Shown piece after piece: positions 1-12,900 of a DNA stretch of 64,000 bases. A model generated the notes under the pieces. It saw nothing but the letters and a program-made list of their open reading frames with translations, made no database searches and was not told the DNA's origin. How positions within the stretch are numbered: the stretch's first letter is position 1; each line of letters begins with the position of its first letter. Location: assembly GCA_921293015.1 (NCBI GenBank), contig OV121082.1, forward strand, positions 46,210,971 through 46,274,970, read 5' to 3'. The stretch comes from Phorcus lineatus. Taxonomy: Eukaryota; Mollusca; Gastropoda; Trochida; Trochidae. Position numbers and translations under genes: made by a program.

Positions 1-830
1 GTATTGTTATTTTGCAATTATTTGTTATATCTACAAATGTAGCAAAGTTAAGCAAGAAAACCATGGTACATCCCAACAAGTTGGAGTGCTGCATAGTTAA
101 TGCCTTGTGTTCAAAGAATTATATGCTTAATTTTTTTAAATTATTTTAAGTAAGAAAATGTTTAACTCCCTCTATGGTATCCAAATCCATTGAAATTAGT
201 TATTTACTAAAATAAGTTGAGGAAGATAGATTTCAACACGGCTTGAATGTTGAATTGATAACTATCCCACCCAAACAAATTATTTTTTTTTTGTTTACAA
301 AAAAAATGTTATATGATATTTGTAATCGTTTTTTTTAAAGATCTTTTGCAGTTTCATTTGATTGAAATTTTGTTAGACATATTTGAAGTAAAAGTTCTTG
401 ATGTTGAATTTATAGGAAATGGCATGTTGAGCATTGGAGAATGGTCAGATAGTATTTGAATGCAGAGATGGGCTCTCATTGTGTGTAAATATTAACTATT
501 ACCAATATGGTTGGTATGATTTGCAGTTTCGGATTTAGATTTATATTTTTGGTAACACATGTACATTTGTTAATACATCTCATAGTCTTTGATTTAGTTT
601 AAAGTCTTCACGAGAGTCTTAGTAATGCAAATGGGAACAGTAAATAGGGGACAGCCAGTTAGGATTGTGGCTTGCTTTGTCAATTGGATGTTTTGAAGGA
701 TGTAGCACAAAGCCAACTAAAGATCTTTAGAGAAATCCTTTTTTATTTGTAAGAAACAAAGTGAAAAAGGCTCACATTTTTATCAGCCACATTATCTACA
801 TTTATTAAGTGACAATCTGTTTAGATAATA

Positions 831-950
831 TACTCAATAACAAAAGTTAAGGACCAACCCAGTATTCAATATGTATGGATCATTATATAAACTTTAAATT
901 GATTTCAATGTTGAAAATTAGTGTGGTCCTTAATTCGTTTGTTGAGTAAA
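831..950. mobile_element. Short foldback element (MITE-like)
   Basis: The left end TACTCAATAACAAAAGTTAA then GGACCA is the inverse of the right end TGGTCCTTAATTCGTTTG then TTGAGTA. About 120 bp with ~27-bp imperfect inverted ends and no coding capacity. A sequence near 50760-50788 shares the right end (GTGGTCCTTAACTTTTTGTG), so this is likely a dispersed family. Confidence 0.5.
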
Positions 951-3900
951 GTTTTTCTGTATTCCATGTCCACTCTGTATTGTTGTGTATATATATCATT
1001 CAAACTGTATATGACCCGCACACATCAAGTAGAACTCTTGTGGAGTGTTCAGTTTGCACATTCATCCAAGCATATATTCAGTTTCCTTTGTAGCAGACAC
1101 ATGTACAATACTGTATTAATTCCAGAGGCATTTTGTTGCATGTATCTAAGTTATAAAGCACTGTAAGATAATGTGTTTGTATATTTACTGTACAGACTGG
1201 TTTAAAATAAAACCTTAAAACATATTTTTGATTTGAGTTATTCAAAACTGTCACATTGATAGGTCGAGTATTTCATAAGATTGCATTAAAAGGTCAGTCC
1301 TATCAGGATTATTTTATGATTATTTTCTTATTGGGGAACAAAATTCTAGGAAACTTTCCAGTTTATACAAGTATGTTATTGGAACATGATTGTAACAAAA
1401 CCCAGTTGAAACATGGTACTGAGGATAACATTTGGATTGATATTTAATAACTAGATAAATGAGAGTGCATACTCGATAAAATTTGGTACAAATGTGTATT
1501 GATGGATTCCCTTTATGTATAAAGTAACATTTTGTAACACCCAGAAAGGATAACAGTTTACTGCATGGATATTTAGTATTTCTCAGGAACCATTGGATTG
1601 AATTTTTTTCATTGTGGCATAAATTCATGTTGGTGGCATGCCTTGATACTAACTTGATGACTTGATACTGACTTGTTGAAGGCATTTTCCCATCTTAGGA
1701 AAAGGATAATATTCTTTGAGAGGGATTTTTCAGCTTAGGTATTGAAATGTGTGAGTCACATTTAACAGTCTATCTTTTCTGAACGTAAATTAGCAATGCT
1801 ATATGAAATGTTCATGTGTCCAAGTTTGAAGATAGGAGACAAAAAGCATACAAAAGTTTGAAAATTTATTCAGTGTAAATTGAATTAGAGCTTGGCTATT
1901 GTTACAGTTACACATTGAGCAAAGTGTTTTCTCTTGAAACATGTAATTTTGACTTAATGGACAGAGCTAAGGACTGAATGGACAAAACTCGGGGAAGGTT
2001 AATAAAAAAAATAGCTCTTGATGTTTCCATGAAATATCCTACACATCAGTTTTACAGCTTATAAAATATGGCTTGTCAAACAGACAGTACAAAACCTTTT
2101 TTTTGGAGATATTGAAGAATTGATTATAAATGGACAAAAAACATTTTCAGAATTATTTCAAGTACAGGAATATCATTTAATTTTCAAAAATGTTCAAACA
2201 CTTATCTAGCATGTTAACTTGGGACATAATTTCAATTTTATATTGATTCTAAGGAATTTAATAGATTAAAAAAATTACTTTACTGAATCTTTCTGGTTGC
2301 CTTTATGTTCTCTCAAATATGTAAACAATTGTTATTATAATTACCAAGCTCAATTACATGCGAAGTATTCCTTCAAGTATTAAACCCAAAAGAAATTCTG
2401 CAATGGATAAAATTAATTTTTTCAAAGACTACATATCAATGAAAGAAAACCAATAGTTGTTTAATCAACACTTCTGTGAGAGATGACCGCACAAAGGAGT
2501 ATGTTAGTTCAATACAGCTGCAGTTTCAAAACTTGCATTTGACAGGCAGCCTGTACTATTGAAAATTTAAAAACCTTGAGTTCAAATCTCACGGTAAGAT
2601 ATACTTCAAAATCAGGCTGAAGAGTTTCAAAGCTCTCTCAAGTTCTATATATCACTTGTCCACAATAATCTTTGTACTAAGAAAGCTTTGAAGATTGAAG
2701 CAGATTTTTGGGTATTTTGCATATATACAGAGGTTAAGAATGAAACTCCTTGAAGCCTTATGGTGAGAATTTTTTCTATATAGATTTATAAATATTTTTG
2801 GATAATAACAGAATTTGTTCAACAATATCACAATAAGCAGCTGCTTCTCTCGATATTTACCTGGACATAAGGTGGAAGCAAATACCAGATATTAAAAGAA
2901 CTGCCACTATATTTAACATTCAACATTTTTCAAATAAAACAAAGCACGGGATACAGATATTAGAAAATTTGCCCCTCTTTTAAATTTTCATAATACATTG
3001 TTAACATTGCTTATTATTATTTACTAATTTAAATTAGAATTACACTGATTCATTAATTCCAAGTTATGCTGATTTATATTTTCAAAGGTGAAATCACAAT
3101 GTATCCCATCAGCTTGTTCTTACTGTAAGGAAGGATTATTTTTATACCAAAACTCTGTATTCATAGCAACAATATTGAGAATCAATATTTTGACTCAAAA
3201 CAAGAACTTTAAAATGCAAGTTTGTACACAAACAGATATATATATATAATATAAGTAGATAAATATCACCAGGCTTTTGGACGGTTTAAGCTCATGCAAT
3301 ACAATCTATAAAGAATTATACTTAAACATGACAAATCAGAAGAAATACAATTTATAATACAATGGTTAAACACATTGATGAAAAATTCCCAAGACAATGT
3401 TTTGTCATGAAGAGACAATATGTTAAACACTGGTTTTAGTTGCTCTATATGCGATAGCAACATAAGCATGTTGAAAACTTGTAAAACATGAACATTATTG
3501 ACAATCGCTTTACAATTTTCTGTAAAAAACAACTCTTAAAGCATGCATAAAACAATTGATTAAGAGGTCTCTTTTCATTGGCTGCTTCAGGCTCTCTGTT
3601 TATTGGTCCATTGAAATAAAGGTTGGGTGGTGTATAAACAAGCATGTGTGTATGAAATTATTGTAGAGAAATTGATTTGCTCAAATGCAAGTCTTAATTT
3701 GCCTTGAATGGGACAGATGAGATCAGTGAAGTGTCTACATTGTGTTTCTTAAGATATAACCAGAATCTGTATAAGCCTTGTACTCTTAGTTATCAACATT
3801 TTCAAGATGACAGACCAGGCCCTAATTTCACAAAGTGCTAAGGGCACCCTTAGCCTATAGTTATAACATCGAGTTATGATCACCATCAGGGAGCCCAGGG

Positions 3901-4691
3901 GCATTTTTTAGACTAAGGAAATACCAACTCTGTTGATTTATTGTAACTTTTTAATGCTAACATGCTTGTTGCATCTCTGTGATTAAAAAAATAAATCTAT
4001 AGAAATTGAATTTATATTTCATCATCATACCAAGTCTTAAATGATACTCAAAAGAAATACTCAGCTATTCTAAGTTTGGAGTGACCAATAAGCAGAGAGC
4101 CCACCCCTACACAGCCTGTGTAAGTGGGTAGAGTATATCACATAGCCAATCTGTTAGTTTGACCGATGTCCAGCAGGGTTTACATAGCAGGTGACCTTGT
4201 AGTGGTCAGTAGGAAAGCATAGACATAGACAATGTCCTTATTCTTCTCAACTTGTAAAATTCAATTCTAAGATTTGTAACATTATGATTCACTGATCATC
4301 ATGTGTTTACAAGGAGTTTCATATAGCCTTTATCATTAGTAAAAGAAAGATTTATGCATTTCAACATTTACGGGCATTTAAAGATTCCAGATCCTAAACA
4401 ACAAATGAAAGCGCATCCTAGATTGGCAATTTTGAAAGTGTTGGCAGTCTATGACCTTTGAAAGGAGAGATATATAAGGGTTAAATTTCAAAATGTCTTA
4501 TTCCCATAATGATAGTTAAAGTTATGGGCTTGAAAAGAACAATGAATTGATGCATAATCGATTGTGCTGAAGAAAATGGCTTGAGAGTGATCTCCCTTGG
4601 ATGCTGTTCCCCTGACCACTAGCTAAAGTCAGGTGGTTAATATCCCTGCGGACATGTCATGGACACCACATACATGAGGACCTTAACATGA

Positions 4692-4787
4692 TAGATATCA
4701 TTCTGCATAGTCAAATTATCTCCCTTTAATACCCCTGCCTTTAATATAAGATATACTGCATAGACAAATTATCTCCCTTTAATACCT
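4692..4787. repeat. Two-copy ~56-bp tandem repeat
   Basis: CTGCATAGTCAAATTATCTC at about 4703 and CTGCATAGACAAATTATCTC at about 4756, each followed by CCTTTAATACC. Local duplication; no further function visible. Confidence 0.6.
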
Positions 4788-4914
4788 TCTTTAAAATGAA
4801 ACCTACTATTGTACAGGTAGTACTCAATTCTTTGGAAAATATTTTCTACCTTTTATTTTAGTCAATAGAATAAACATGTCTGTAACATATAAATAATTTT
4901 AATATGATAATTAA

Positions 4915-6820
4915 TTTATTCATTTTCAACGCTCATTTGTTTGAGTTTAATTAGATCCTGGAAAGTAAAATGTTTTCATCAATTTAAGTACTCCACCTGT
5001 ACATTCCGCTAACTCAGAGGTATCTCACTGTAATATTCCAGCTACTTAAAACTATTTTGTTTACATGCATTCCCTCCTCACTCTTCAAACACACTAAAGA
5101 TGAACACATTGCATAGTTGCATAAGCAGCTATTATGCAAAAGATTGAAATAAAAAAATGATTTAAATCTACCCTTTACCTACAAATAATCTGAATGGTTG
5201 ATTGAATAAAATAGTGACAACAAAATATTGAAATACTGATAAGCACAAACAAAATAATGAAAAATAAAAGTATTTGTAAAGAAGAAAATCTATAAACAAA
5301 ATATTTATGGAGCTGCATGTTCAAAAATGTTCTCTCTTAAGCAAAATGATATATATATTTATGTTAATTAGGATCAAATTATCAAACAATGCCTATATCA
5401 ATCAGAATTATTTGTACAGGAATTTATGATTTAAACAATCACAAACAAATCCATGAATGAGTTATTTGTAAATTATAAAAAGTGGTTGGTAAACACCATT
5501 ATGAAAATTTGTCATGTAGAATTATGTCATGAATTTCTGTAAACAATTTGTAAAGGAATTCATCCAAACTACTAATCAGCTATGTACAAAATACTGTTCA
5601 TTAAAACAACCATCTGGATTTCAAACTGTAGAATTATGTTAGGGTTTATGGACAGAGACATGTATCACATTCAATTGTTAATATGGACGGAATTGTCAAT
5701 CACTTTATCAATATAAGGCCTTTAAATTTGATAACTCGTTGATAACCCTTAGCCTCAATAAAAAAGAGGTTTTAATTCGTAAATGCACATGTCACACATC
5801 ACATACATTTCAATACAATAGTTACAACTCAGATTTCTTGGTTCACTGATTTTCATATTTTTAAATAAAAGCAGGATCATCCATACTTCAAAACAAAATT
5901 TGCTTTAAAACATATCCAAAAGTTATTTCATAATTTATATTTTTAATAAAACATATACTGAAAACCTAAATATAAAATGTCTCCTTCCACTATTAAAGTC
6001 AGGTGAATCTATGAACTAAGAATCAAAGTTGTTACCTCTAGAGAAACTTAACAAATATATTTTAACTAAACTGATAACTTTTTTAGACATATTGCAAAAA
6101 ACAAACACACCAACAATCATCGAACAATGGTTAAAATTCAAAATTTGCACCAGCTTATTTATAACAGTTCCATATAAAATCTTAATCCCCTTTTTTCCAA
6201 CAAATACTCAATATAAACATGCGTCATGATTCAGGTACTGCATTACAGTAACCCCTTTATATCACCGAAGTTACCATGGAAACCTATAGTCGCCATGGCA
6301 ACTGAGAGACTAGATGCTTCACGTAAGGTCCATTCAAGTGTAGCTCCAAGATTTTTGTCGAAAGTCGACCAAATTCACCACAATATATCTTTGTGAAAGT
6401 CAGTCAATTATCAGCAGTTAAGTATGCAAACAACAAAAACTCATTAAAAACACTTCAAATACTCATATTTGTTATCATTCAGGGGGCAAAATCAGAAAAA
6501 CATTACAAAATTTTCCAGAATGTGGAACCCTAAATTACATACACAATATGTTCTTTATAACTTTTCATTCCTCTAAAAAAAATCTTTTGCTTCAAATTAA
6601 TATCTGAATACACAATTTTCTTATGTTTATATAATTTTTTCAAAAGCACTTCATAAAAATCCTTTGTTTGTACGATATCGAAAAGGTTATTTAAGCTATT
6701 TATGTTCAAATTACAAGCATACTAAAAATACTTTGTAATCATGACATCTTCTAAGAATAATTCCTTAATCTGCTACTGCCCTCTGAATAACACCCCAGGT
6801 ATTTGAAATCTTTCTCTGAG
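4915..6820 (-). other. Probable BICC1 3' UTR
   Basis: AT-rich sequence downstream of the stop. Read on the minus strand, the first canonical AATAAA is at 4915-4920; an ATTAAA variant lies at 5772-5777. A 3' UTR of about 1.1-1.9 kb is therefore plausible but unproven. Two X-box-like palindromes lie inside it at 6270-6302. No other gene is visible. Confidence 0.4.
6270..6302. promoter_or_regulatory. Pair of RFX X-box-like motifs
   Basis: GTTACCATGGAAAC (6270-6283) and GTCGCCATGGCAAC (6289-6302). Both fit the RFX X-box layout, two GTYRCC-type half-sites as an inverted repeat with a 2-bp AT spacer; the second is nearly the ideal palindrome. Centres are 19 bp apart. RFX factors drive cilium genes. 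Function here is unproven because the pair lies just 3' of the BICC1 stop, not at a recognised promoter. Confidence 0.45.
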
Positions 6821-6984
6821 CTACCAGCGCCCGCTGAGACTCGCTATGTCAGGCCGGCGAGGACCCATCAAAGATGCTCCGTTTTCCTGAAACGGGTTGT
6901 TGCCAGGGGTTACGGACGAAGAACTGGTGGGAGGTGGAGGCCCACTCTGGTTTGCAAGCTGCAGTGTTCGTCGTTTTGTCAGGT
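6821..6984 (-). CDS. BICC1: BICC1 exon 18: C-terminal tail and stop codon
   Basis: 164 coding nt: the split Asp, then LTKRRTLQLANQSGPPPPTS, ending GPRRPDIASLSGRW and TAG (6821-6823). The DIAS(L/V)SGRW end is shared with vertebrate BICC1 (recalled), which fixes the stop. Acceptor caacag. The 3' UTR follows at lower coordinates. Confidence 0.96.
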
Positions 6985-9900
6985 CTGTTGAACAGAGACA
7001 TTGTCATTGTTATGATTAATGGCGGAATGGCAGGTATGTCAGGTTGCAATGAAAAGACAACTACTAAAGAACACCATAAAATATTACAAATATTCTGGTG
7101 TAAGAATCTAAAAGGGATGACTAAAGGTTGATTACAAAGAGGTAGTTCCAAGTGGGGTAAGGCGCATTCAGGGGGTTTGAATCACCCGCTTTTGATAAGT
7201 TTCATACTTAAATTGAATTGAAGTTGATCTGCTACTGGTACAAATGCTGGTGATTGACAGCTCTTTGTATATTTTTATAGTAATACACAAAAAGACGTAA
7301 GACAATGAATAAACCTTTTTTCATTTAACATGTTAGATGCCTCAACTACTTTAACATAAATTTCTAATATTATCAATGATGTAGTACTGATGACAAGTCA
7401 TGAGAAGCTAAACAGATAAAGGAAATCTGTAATAATCTACCAGCTATAGCAATCAGCATCTTCCGTCTAGCTCCGAATGTGGAGATTCCCAGCTCACGAA
7501 GGTCACGATCGGTCAGAGTCAGGAACGTTGAAAGGTCAATCTGCAAAATTATCGACTTACAAATAAAACTTGGTTTTGGTTTCTTTGTTTTAGGTCATGA
7601 AGAAGGACAGAATGAAAAAATTCTGCATATAAATTGGTTTAGAAATCAACACACTTAGATGATTCTCTGTAACAAGGTTTAACTATCTGGGCCTTGATTT
7701 TCGAAGCTTTCTTAGTGCTAAGATAGTCATAGGCCAATGCTAATTGATGGTACTAACGACTATCTTAGCGCTAAGAGAGCTTTGAAAATCTAGGCCCTGG
7801 TGTCTGTGTATTCATTATCGTAGGTTGTGACCAAGTTTGATGACTAAGACTGAAACAGGTCATGCAATATCGTGATAACAAAGAGTTTGAAAAGCAGTCA
7901 AAGTGCCATGTTGACCTTGAAAATATAGTCAAGGTCACCAAAATCCAATGAAGTCTGCAGATTCACCTAAGGTACACTGTGACCAATTTTGATGACTCTG
8001 CCTACAACAGGTCATGCGACAATGCCTACAACAGGTCATGCAACAATGCATAAAAATAATCCGAAAGTATGTAAGTACAGATGCTGGTGAATACAATGTC
8101 CCCCGTTCTGCATTGAGGTGGGGTACAAAAATAACACCCAATTATGATCATCGTTTAAACCAACAATACATTCACACATCAAAGACCAAAGACCAAATCA
8201 ATTTTCCCTTTTGAAAACCCATTTAGTGACCCTGTCAACACTCAGGGCGAAACCGCATTAGTGGTGGTTGGCCCTTTTGCAAGGGAAATAACTCGTGCGG
8301 TTCATCTAGAAGCTAACCAATTTGGTTTCGAATCCCTGCTATAAAGTCCGATATCTATGATTCTAATTTGCCGATCTTTTCATAAAATATTACTTATTAT
8401 TATTTCCCATCAAGATAAGATTGTCTCAAATGTGGTCCCCCTTCTTTCGCTCCTTATAGAGGCCGTAACGATGGGGACCACATTTCTTACGAGACAGTTT
8501 TTGAAGCTTAATAACTTTAAACGTATTATGTAATGCCCCCACATTGTATTTGAGGATCAAGTACGACATTATTTAAATAAATAAGTACACTATGGGAACT
8601 ATTCTACGAAGTAATGTGGATCCAAGTTATTTTTGGCCGACTGAGAGAAGGACGATCGTGTACACAGCCATAGCAACGAGCAGGGCTTTCTCATTGGTCA
8701 AAAGAAGGTCAGGTCAGGGATCATGGATCATCCGTGTACGTTCATTGGTTGATGCATTTGATACAAGGTCAGGACAAAGTTGCGATGGAGCGTGGTTTCC
8801 ATCTACGATTGAGACTAGACAAAAGTTCGCCCACATTTCAAATATGAAACAAAAACCATCAGAATCTGTTTCTACCAGTGTAAAAGAAAATGCAGTTCAG
8901 GACTTTTTAAAGTGTTGATGGAAACATCTCAATAAAATCCAAAACCATGCTATCATGTTTTCTTAAAATTCAATTGATTTAATTGTTTTGTTCCCCTCAA
9001 TATGAAATTTTTTTTTTTTTTATCTTAACATGTTAGAATCCACATTTTCTGTATCAAAATCATGATTTTATAGTTTTTAAAAATGTGGGCCCCCTAATTT
9101 TGTGGCATGTAGGTGACTGATAAAAGAGGGCCCACATTTAAGATATTAAACAAAACGCACTAGCTGTTTATAAATACCAGTGTTCCCCATTATATAAGAA
9201 AATGCAGTGAAGGATTTTTTAATTGTTGATGGAAATATCTCAATAAAATCAAGCAGGTAAGATTTCATCGAACTAATCATTTAATATAAGTTCTCAAATA
9301 CCTTTCTTGTTTTCTTAAATTCAATTAATTTAACAGTTTTGTTCCCCTCAAAATCAAAAATAATAATTTAAAATTCTTAACATTTTAGAATTCATATTTT
9401 CTCTATTGGCATCATGATTTGATGCTTTTTTTAAATGTGGTCCCCCTATTTTTTTTCTTTATAGTAGAATGACAAGAGGGACCACATTTGAAATATTACA
9501 CAAAAACATCAAGATTACAGTGTTCCCCATTATATAAGAAAATGCAGTTAAGGATTTTTTAATTGTTGATGGAAATATCTCAATAAAATCAAGCAGGTAA
9601 GATTTCATCAAACTAATCATTTAATATAAGTTCTCAAATACCTTTCTTGTTTTCTTAAATTCGATTAATTTAACAGTTTTGTTCCCCTCAAAATCAAAAA
9701 TAAAAATTTAAAATTCTCAACATTTTAGAATTCATATTTTCTCTATTTACATCATGATTTGATGCTTTTTTTAAATGTGGTCCCCCTATTTTTTTTCTTT
9801 ATAGTAGAGTGACAAGAGGGACCACATTTGAAATATTACACAAAAACATCAAGATTAAAATCTGTTAATTAATATCAGTACATGATTTCATGGGTTTTTA

Positions 9901-12900
9901 AAATGTGGGCCCTCTTAGTTTGTCGCTTATAGGAGATTGACAACAGAGGGCCCACATTTGAAATATTACACTAACATAAATATTAGAATCTAATTCATAC
10001 AAGCCTAGTCCAAAAGATGCAGATCTTCCTTCTTAAATGTTGATGGGAAAATATTTATAACGACAGGAAGAAAATGTTTAAATTAATTTAAAAAAATAAA
10101 ACTTAAGGGCACCTGTTCATTAGTATTTTTCTTATACTAGTGTTGACCACTTTTTGACTTCCAGTTTAATATTAAAATTACATTTGTTTGATTTCTTGAA
10201 ATGAGGCCCCCGGGGCTTGTCATCATTATAGTACAATGATATGCATATGAAGTCAGTGGGTCCACGTACACTACAGTCTTTTAATATGAAGCCGATATTC
10301 TTTGACAAACTAACAATTATCGGAACGTACCTGTTTATTTATTGATTTTCAACAACAAAAATGCGTCAAAGCTTTGAGACAACATACCTCCCGACCACGC
10401 GAGCGCGAATACGTAAACAAACCGATAGCTCTGCATACTGGATTCGACTTTGGAGTTACTTCCCTTGAAAAACGGCAAACCACCACTAATGCGGTTTCGC
10501 CACACTCAGCATCAATGGTTTTATAAAATAGAACAAAGAACGCACCTCTTGTTGCTGGAAGAGATCGGTGTACTTGCCCAGCCCCATCTTGCTGAAGAGT
10601 TCCGCCAGGTCTGTCTTCGGGGACCAGAGATTCTTGGGTGGGAGTGCAGACGCACTGTCTACATGGTTGCTGCTGCTCAGACCAAACTCATCTGTGTAAA
10701 TTCAAGTATGGTTTAATTCAGAAAATGAACCAGAGGAGGAATTACACGGCATTATACAAAGGCCATATTATTGTTTGGATCATATCCTCTTCCACTACGA
10801 TTCATAAAACTTTCAAGAAGGCCTAAGTCCCTTACCACAAAACACTTATAATTGGTTGAGAGGCTACAATCGATTATAACCAATGACAAAAACATTGCCT
10901 ACAATTGATCGTAACTCTACAACTACTTTGTGGAACTGGGCCATGGTGAAGGGGATAAGGTGGTGGTAGAGTCAGTGCTGGTGACTGTTGCATAACTTTG
11001 AGGGTGTGGATTTAATTTTGCTTTATCCGTAAAAGTGCGTAAAAAATGTTCACTGACAGATAATGTGAACCAAAATATAACAATATAACTTTTTATAGTC
11101 ATAATTCTCTGATAACCAGACCCTAACATAAATGAACTCCTTCCAGTAACATCAAACAATTGAAAGGAAACACAGTGCCTTTGAATAGCGTAACTAAATA
11201 TTGGCTCTATACAATAGTTTCCAATGAATCAATGAATGTACAAACAAATGAATATTCTGACAAGTCTCAGCAGTGATAACACAATAGCACCTACATTTCT
11301 TGCGAGGACTTGGGTATTCTCCAGGAGCCTTGTTGATGGGTGCATTAGCACTGCATGGGTTCTTCCATGGGTCGTGGTCAATGTCCTGGGAGAAGTCTGC
11401 TTGCTGCTCTGGGGTCTGTTCATTGGTGAATTACACAACTTGATTAAATCACAAATCCTACACTAATGAACATTCATAGTTTGAATAGGCAGATAAATAA
11501 GATACTTGATATACAAGAGTCTATCAATACATTCTGTTGTAAGAATTGTTAACTTGTAAGAAACATATCATTCATTTTGACTTGTTGAATTGCAGTTCAT
11601 TTGCTGAGGAATAGAGGGATGCATGGGTACCATTTTAATTTTTGAGGGTGGTTCACATGATATCCTTCTTAAATGAGGTATGACTATATTGGATTTTCAC
11701 CTCTAAGAAGCTAGTAAAAAAATACATCTACAGGCCGTTTATAGGCCTGTAGGGGTGAAAGGGTTACAGAATGGACCCACCTCAAAGGTTGTGGACATTG
11801 CGGGCCCCATGTACCGACTGCCTGCTCCTAGCTGGCTCATGCGTTCCTTGATAGCAGACTCTGGCATGGATTTCGAAAAACCCATGCCAGCCCAAATGTC
11901 TGTCGGTATTCGAGATTCGCCCTCTGGCTTCTTTTGCATAGCTGTGGATGGAAATTACAAGGATATAGCAGATTTTTCATTTGATTCCCTCCTAACAGAC
12001 CTATTTCTGGATTTCAAAAAACCCATGCCAGCACAAATGTCTGTCGGTATTCGAGATTCGCCCTCTGGCTTCTTTTGCATAGCTGTGGATGGAAATTACA
12101 AGGATACAGCAGATTTTGAATTTGATTCCCTCCAAACAGACCTCTTTCTAGATGATTTCAGATAGGAAAAGTTGCAAAAGTAATCAGAAATTATTATTAT
12201 TATGGCTTCTGGGATTTTGAACAAACTTAATGTCTATACATTGCAAGACTTGTGACAGTTAGAGAAGAGATGGTAAGTTTTTCTTTCTTCCAAAAGGGTT
12301 CTGTAGATTGATTTCACCTTCAATTGGCAATAAAACATTGATATATGTCAAACAGTTGTTGGATCCCCAAAACATAGGAAAGAAAAACAGTTTGATATGG
12401 TTTATGAATTACACATGGAATTATTTTATCAGTAAGTGTGTCACATTATTTAGTATAAAATCAAGCTCAGGTAAAACATAATCTTCCATAAAAGAAACTT
12501 TGAATTTCTTTTCATCTGTCATTTATCATGTCCTTTATCTACCGAAGCACTCAACATTATAAGTTATTTTTCAAGAAATACCAAGTATTACCTTTCATGG
12601 CCAGGAGTTTCCGCTGCTCATAGTCAAAGCCATACTGTACTTGTGCATTAAAGAGTAATGTTGCAGAGTTCTTGCGTTCAATGCCAGGAGCTCGTTTGTC
12701 TGAACTGTCGGACTCCGCCCCTGAAGAGTCTGATGTCTGAGTCTCAACATGGCCATTTCTACAGAGAGAAAGAATAATTTCTTAAACTTCACAGGAATGA
12801 TTTCAATGTACTCAGTTCGTCATTATTGAGATTGCTTTCTTGAAATAAATCACATTTAGAAATTTAACCTTTGCCTTAGTGTATATTGTCTCCACATATT

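Larger units (their letters stand above)
1..4914. other. AT-rich region with no supported gene
   Basis: Probably intergenic DNA downstream of BICC1. Open frames are short, low-complexity and lack homology I recognise. A + strand AATAAA near 1207 could end a gene lying before the window, but nothing else supports that. Contains the foldback element at 831-950 and a two-copy tandem repeat at 4692-4787. Confidence 0.5.
8246..10501. mobile_element. 2256-bp TIR element with 8-bp target duplication (hAT-like candidate)
   Basis: Terminal inverted repeats of ~55 bp: GGCGAAACCGCATTAGTGGT..AAGGGAAATAACTC at the left; the right end reads GAGTTACTTCCCTT..ACCACTAATGCGGTTTCGCC. ACACTCAG occurs immediately outside both ends (8238-8245, 10502-10509), an 8-bp target duplication as in hAT and some other superfamilies. 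The interior has no transposase; it holds near-identical 350-bp tandem units and five strong hairpins. A 108-residue open frame at 8592-8918 has no recognisable domain. Non-autonomous; the superfamily is uncertain because the ends are not the usual CAGNG type. Confidence 0.8.
7541..10545 (-). other. BICC1 intron splitting the SAM domain (3005 bp)
   Basis: Contains a 110-bp foldback element (7689-7798) and the 2256-bp transposon-like element (8246-10501), which together make up most of the intron. The remaining sequence (about 7800-8237) shows only a short direct repeat, CTACAACAGGTCATGC, twice near 8002-8040. Confidence 0.85.

Noticed and set aside
1-1230. 3' UTR of a + strand gene ending before the window
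   Set aside because: Only an AATAAA near 1207 supports it; such hexamers are common by chance in AT-rich DNA.
8592-8918. 108-residue open frame inside the TIR element as a possible transposase
   Set aside because: Too short, no recognisable catalytic or DNA-binding motif, and it runs into the repeat unit.
11755-12165. 136-residue + strand open frame with an internal repeat
   Set aside because: It is the antisense shadow of BICC1 exon 14 and its 141-bp duplicate; the duplication length is a multiple of three, which keeps the frame open.
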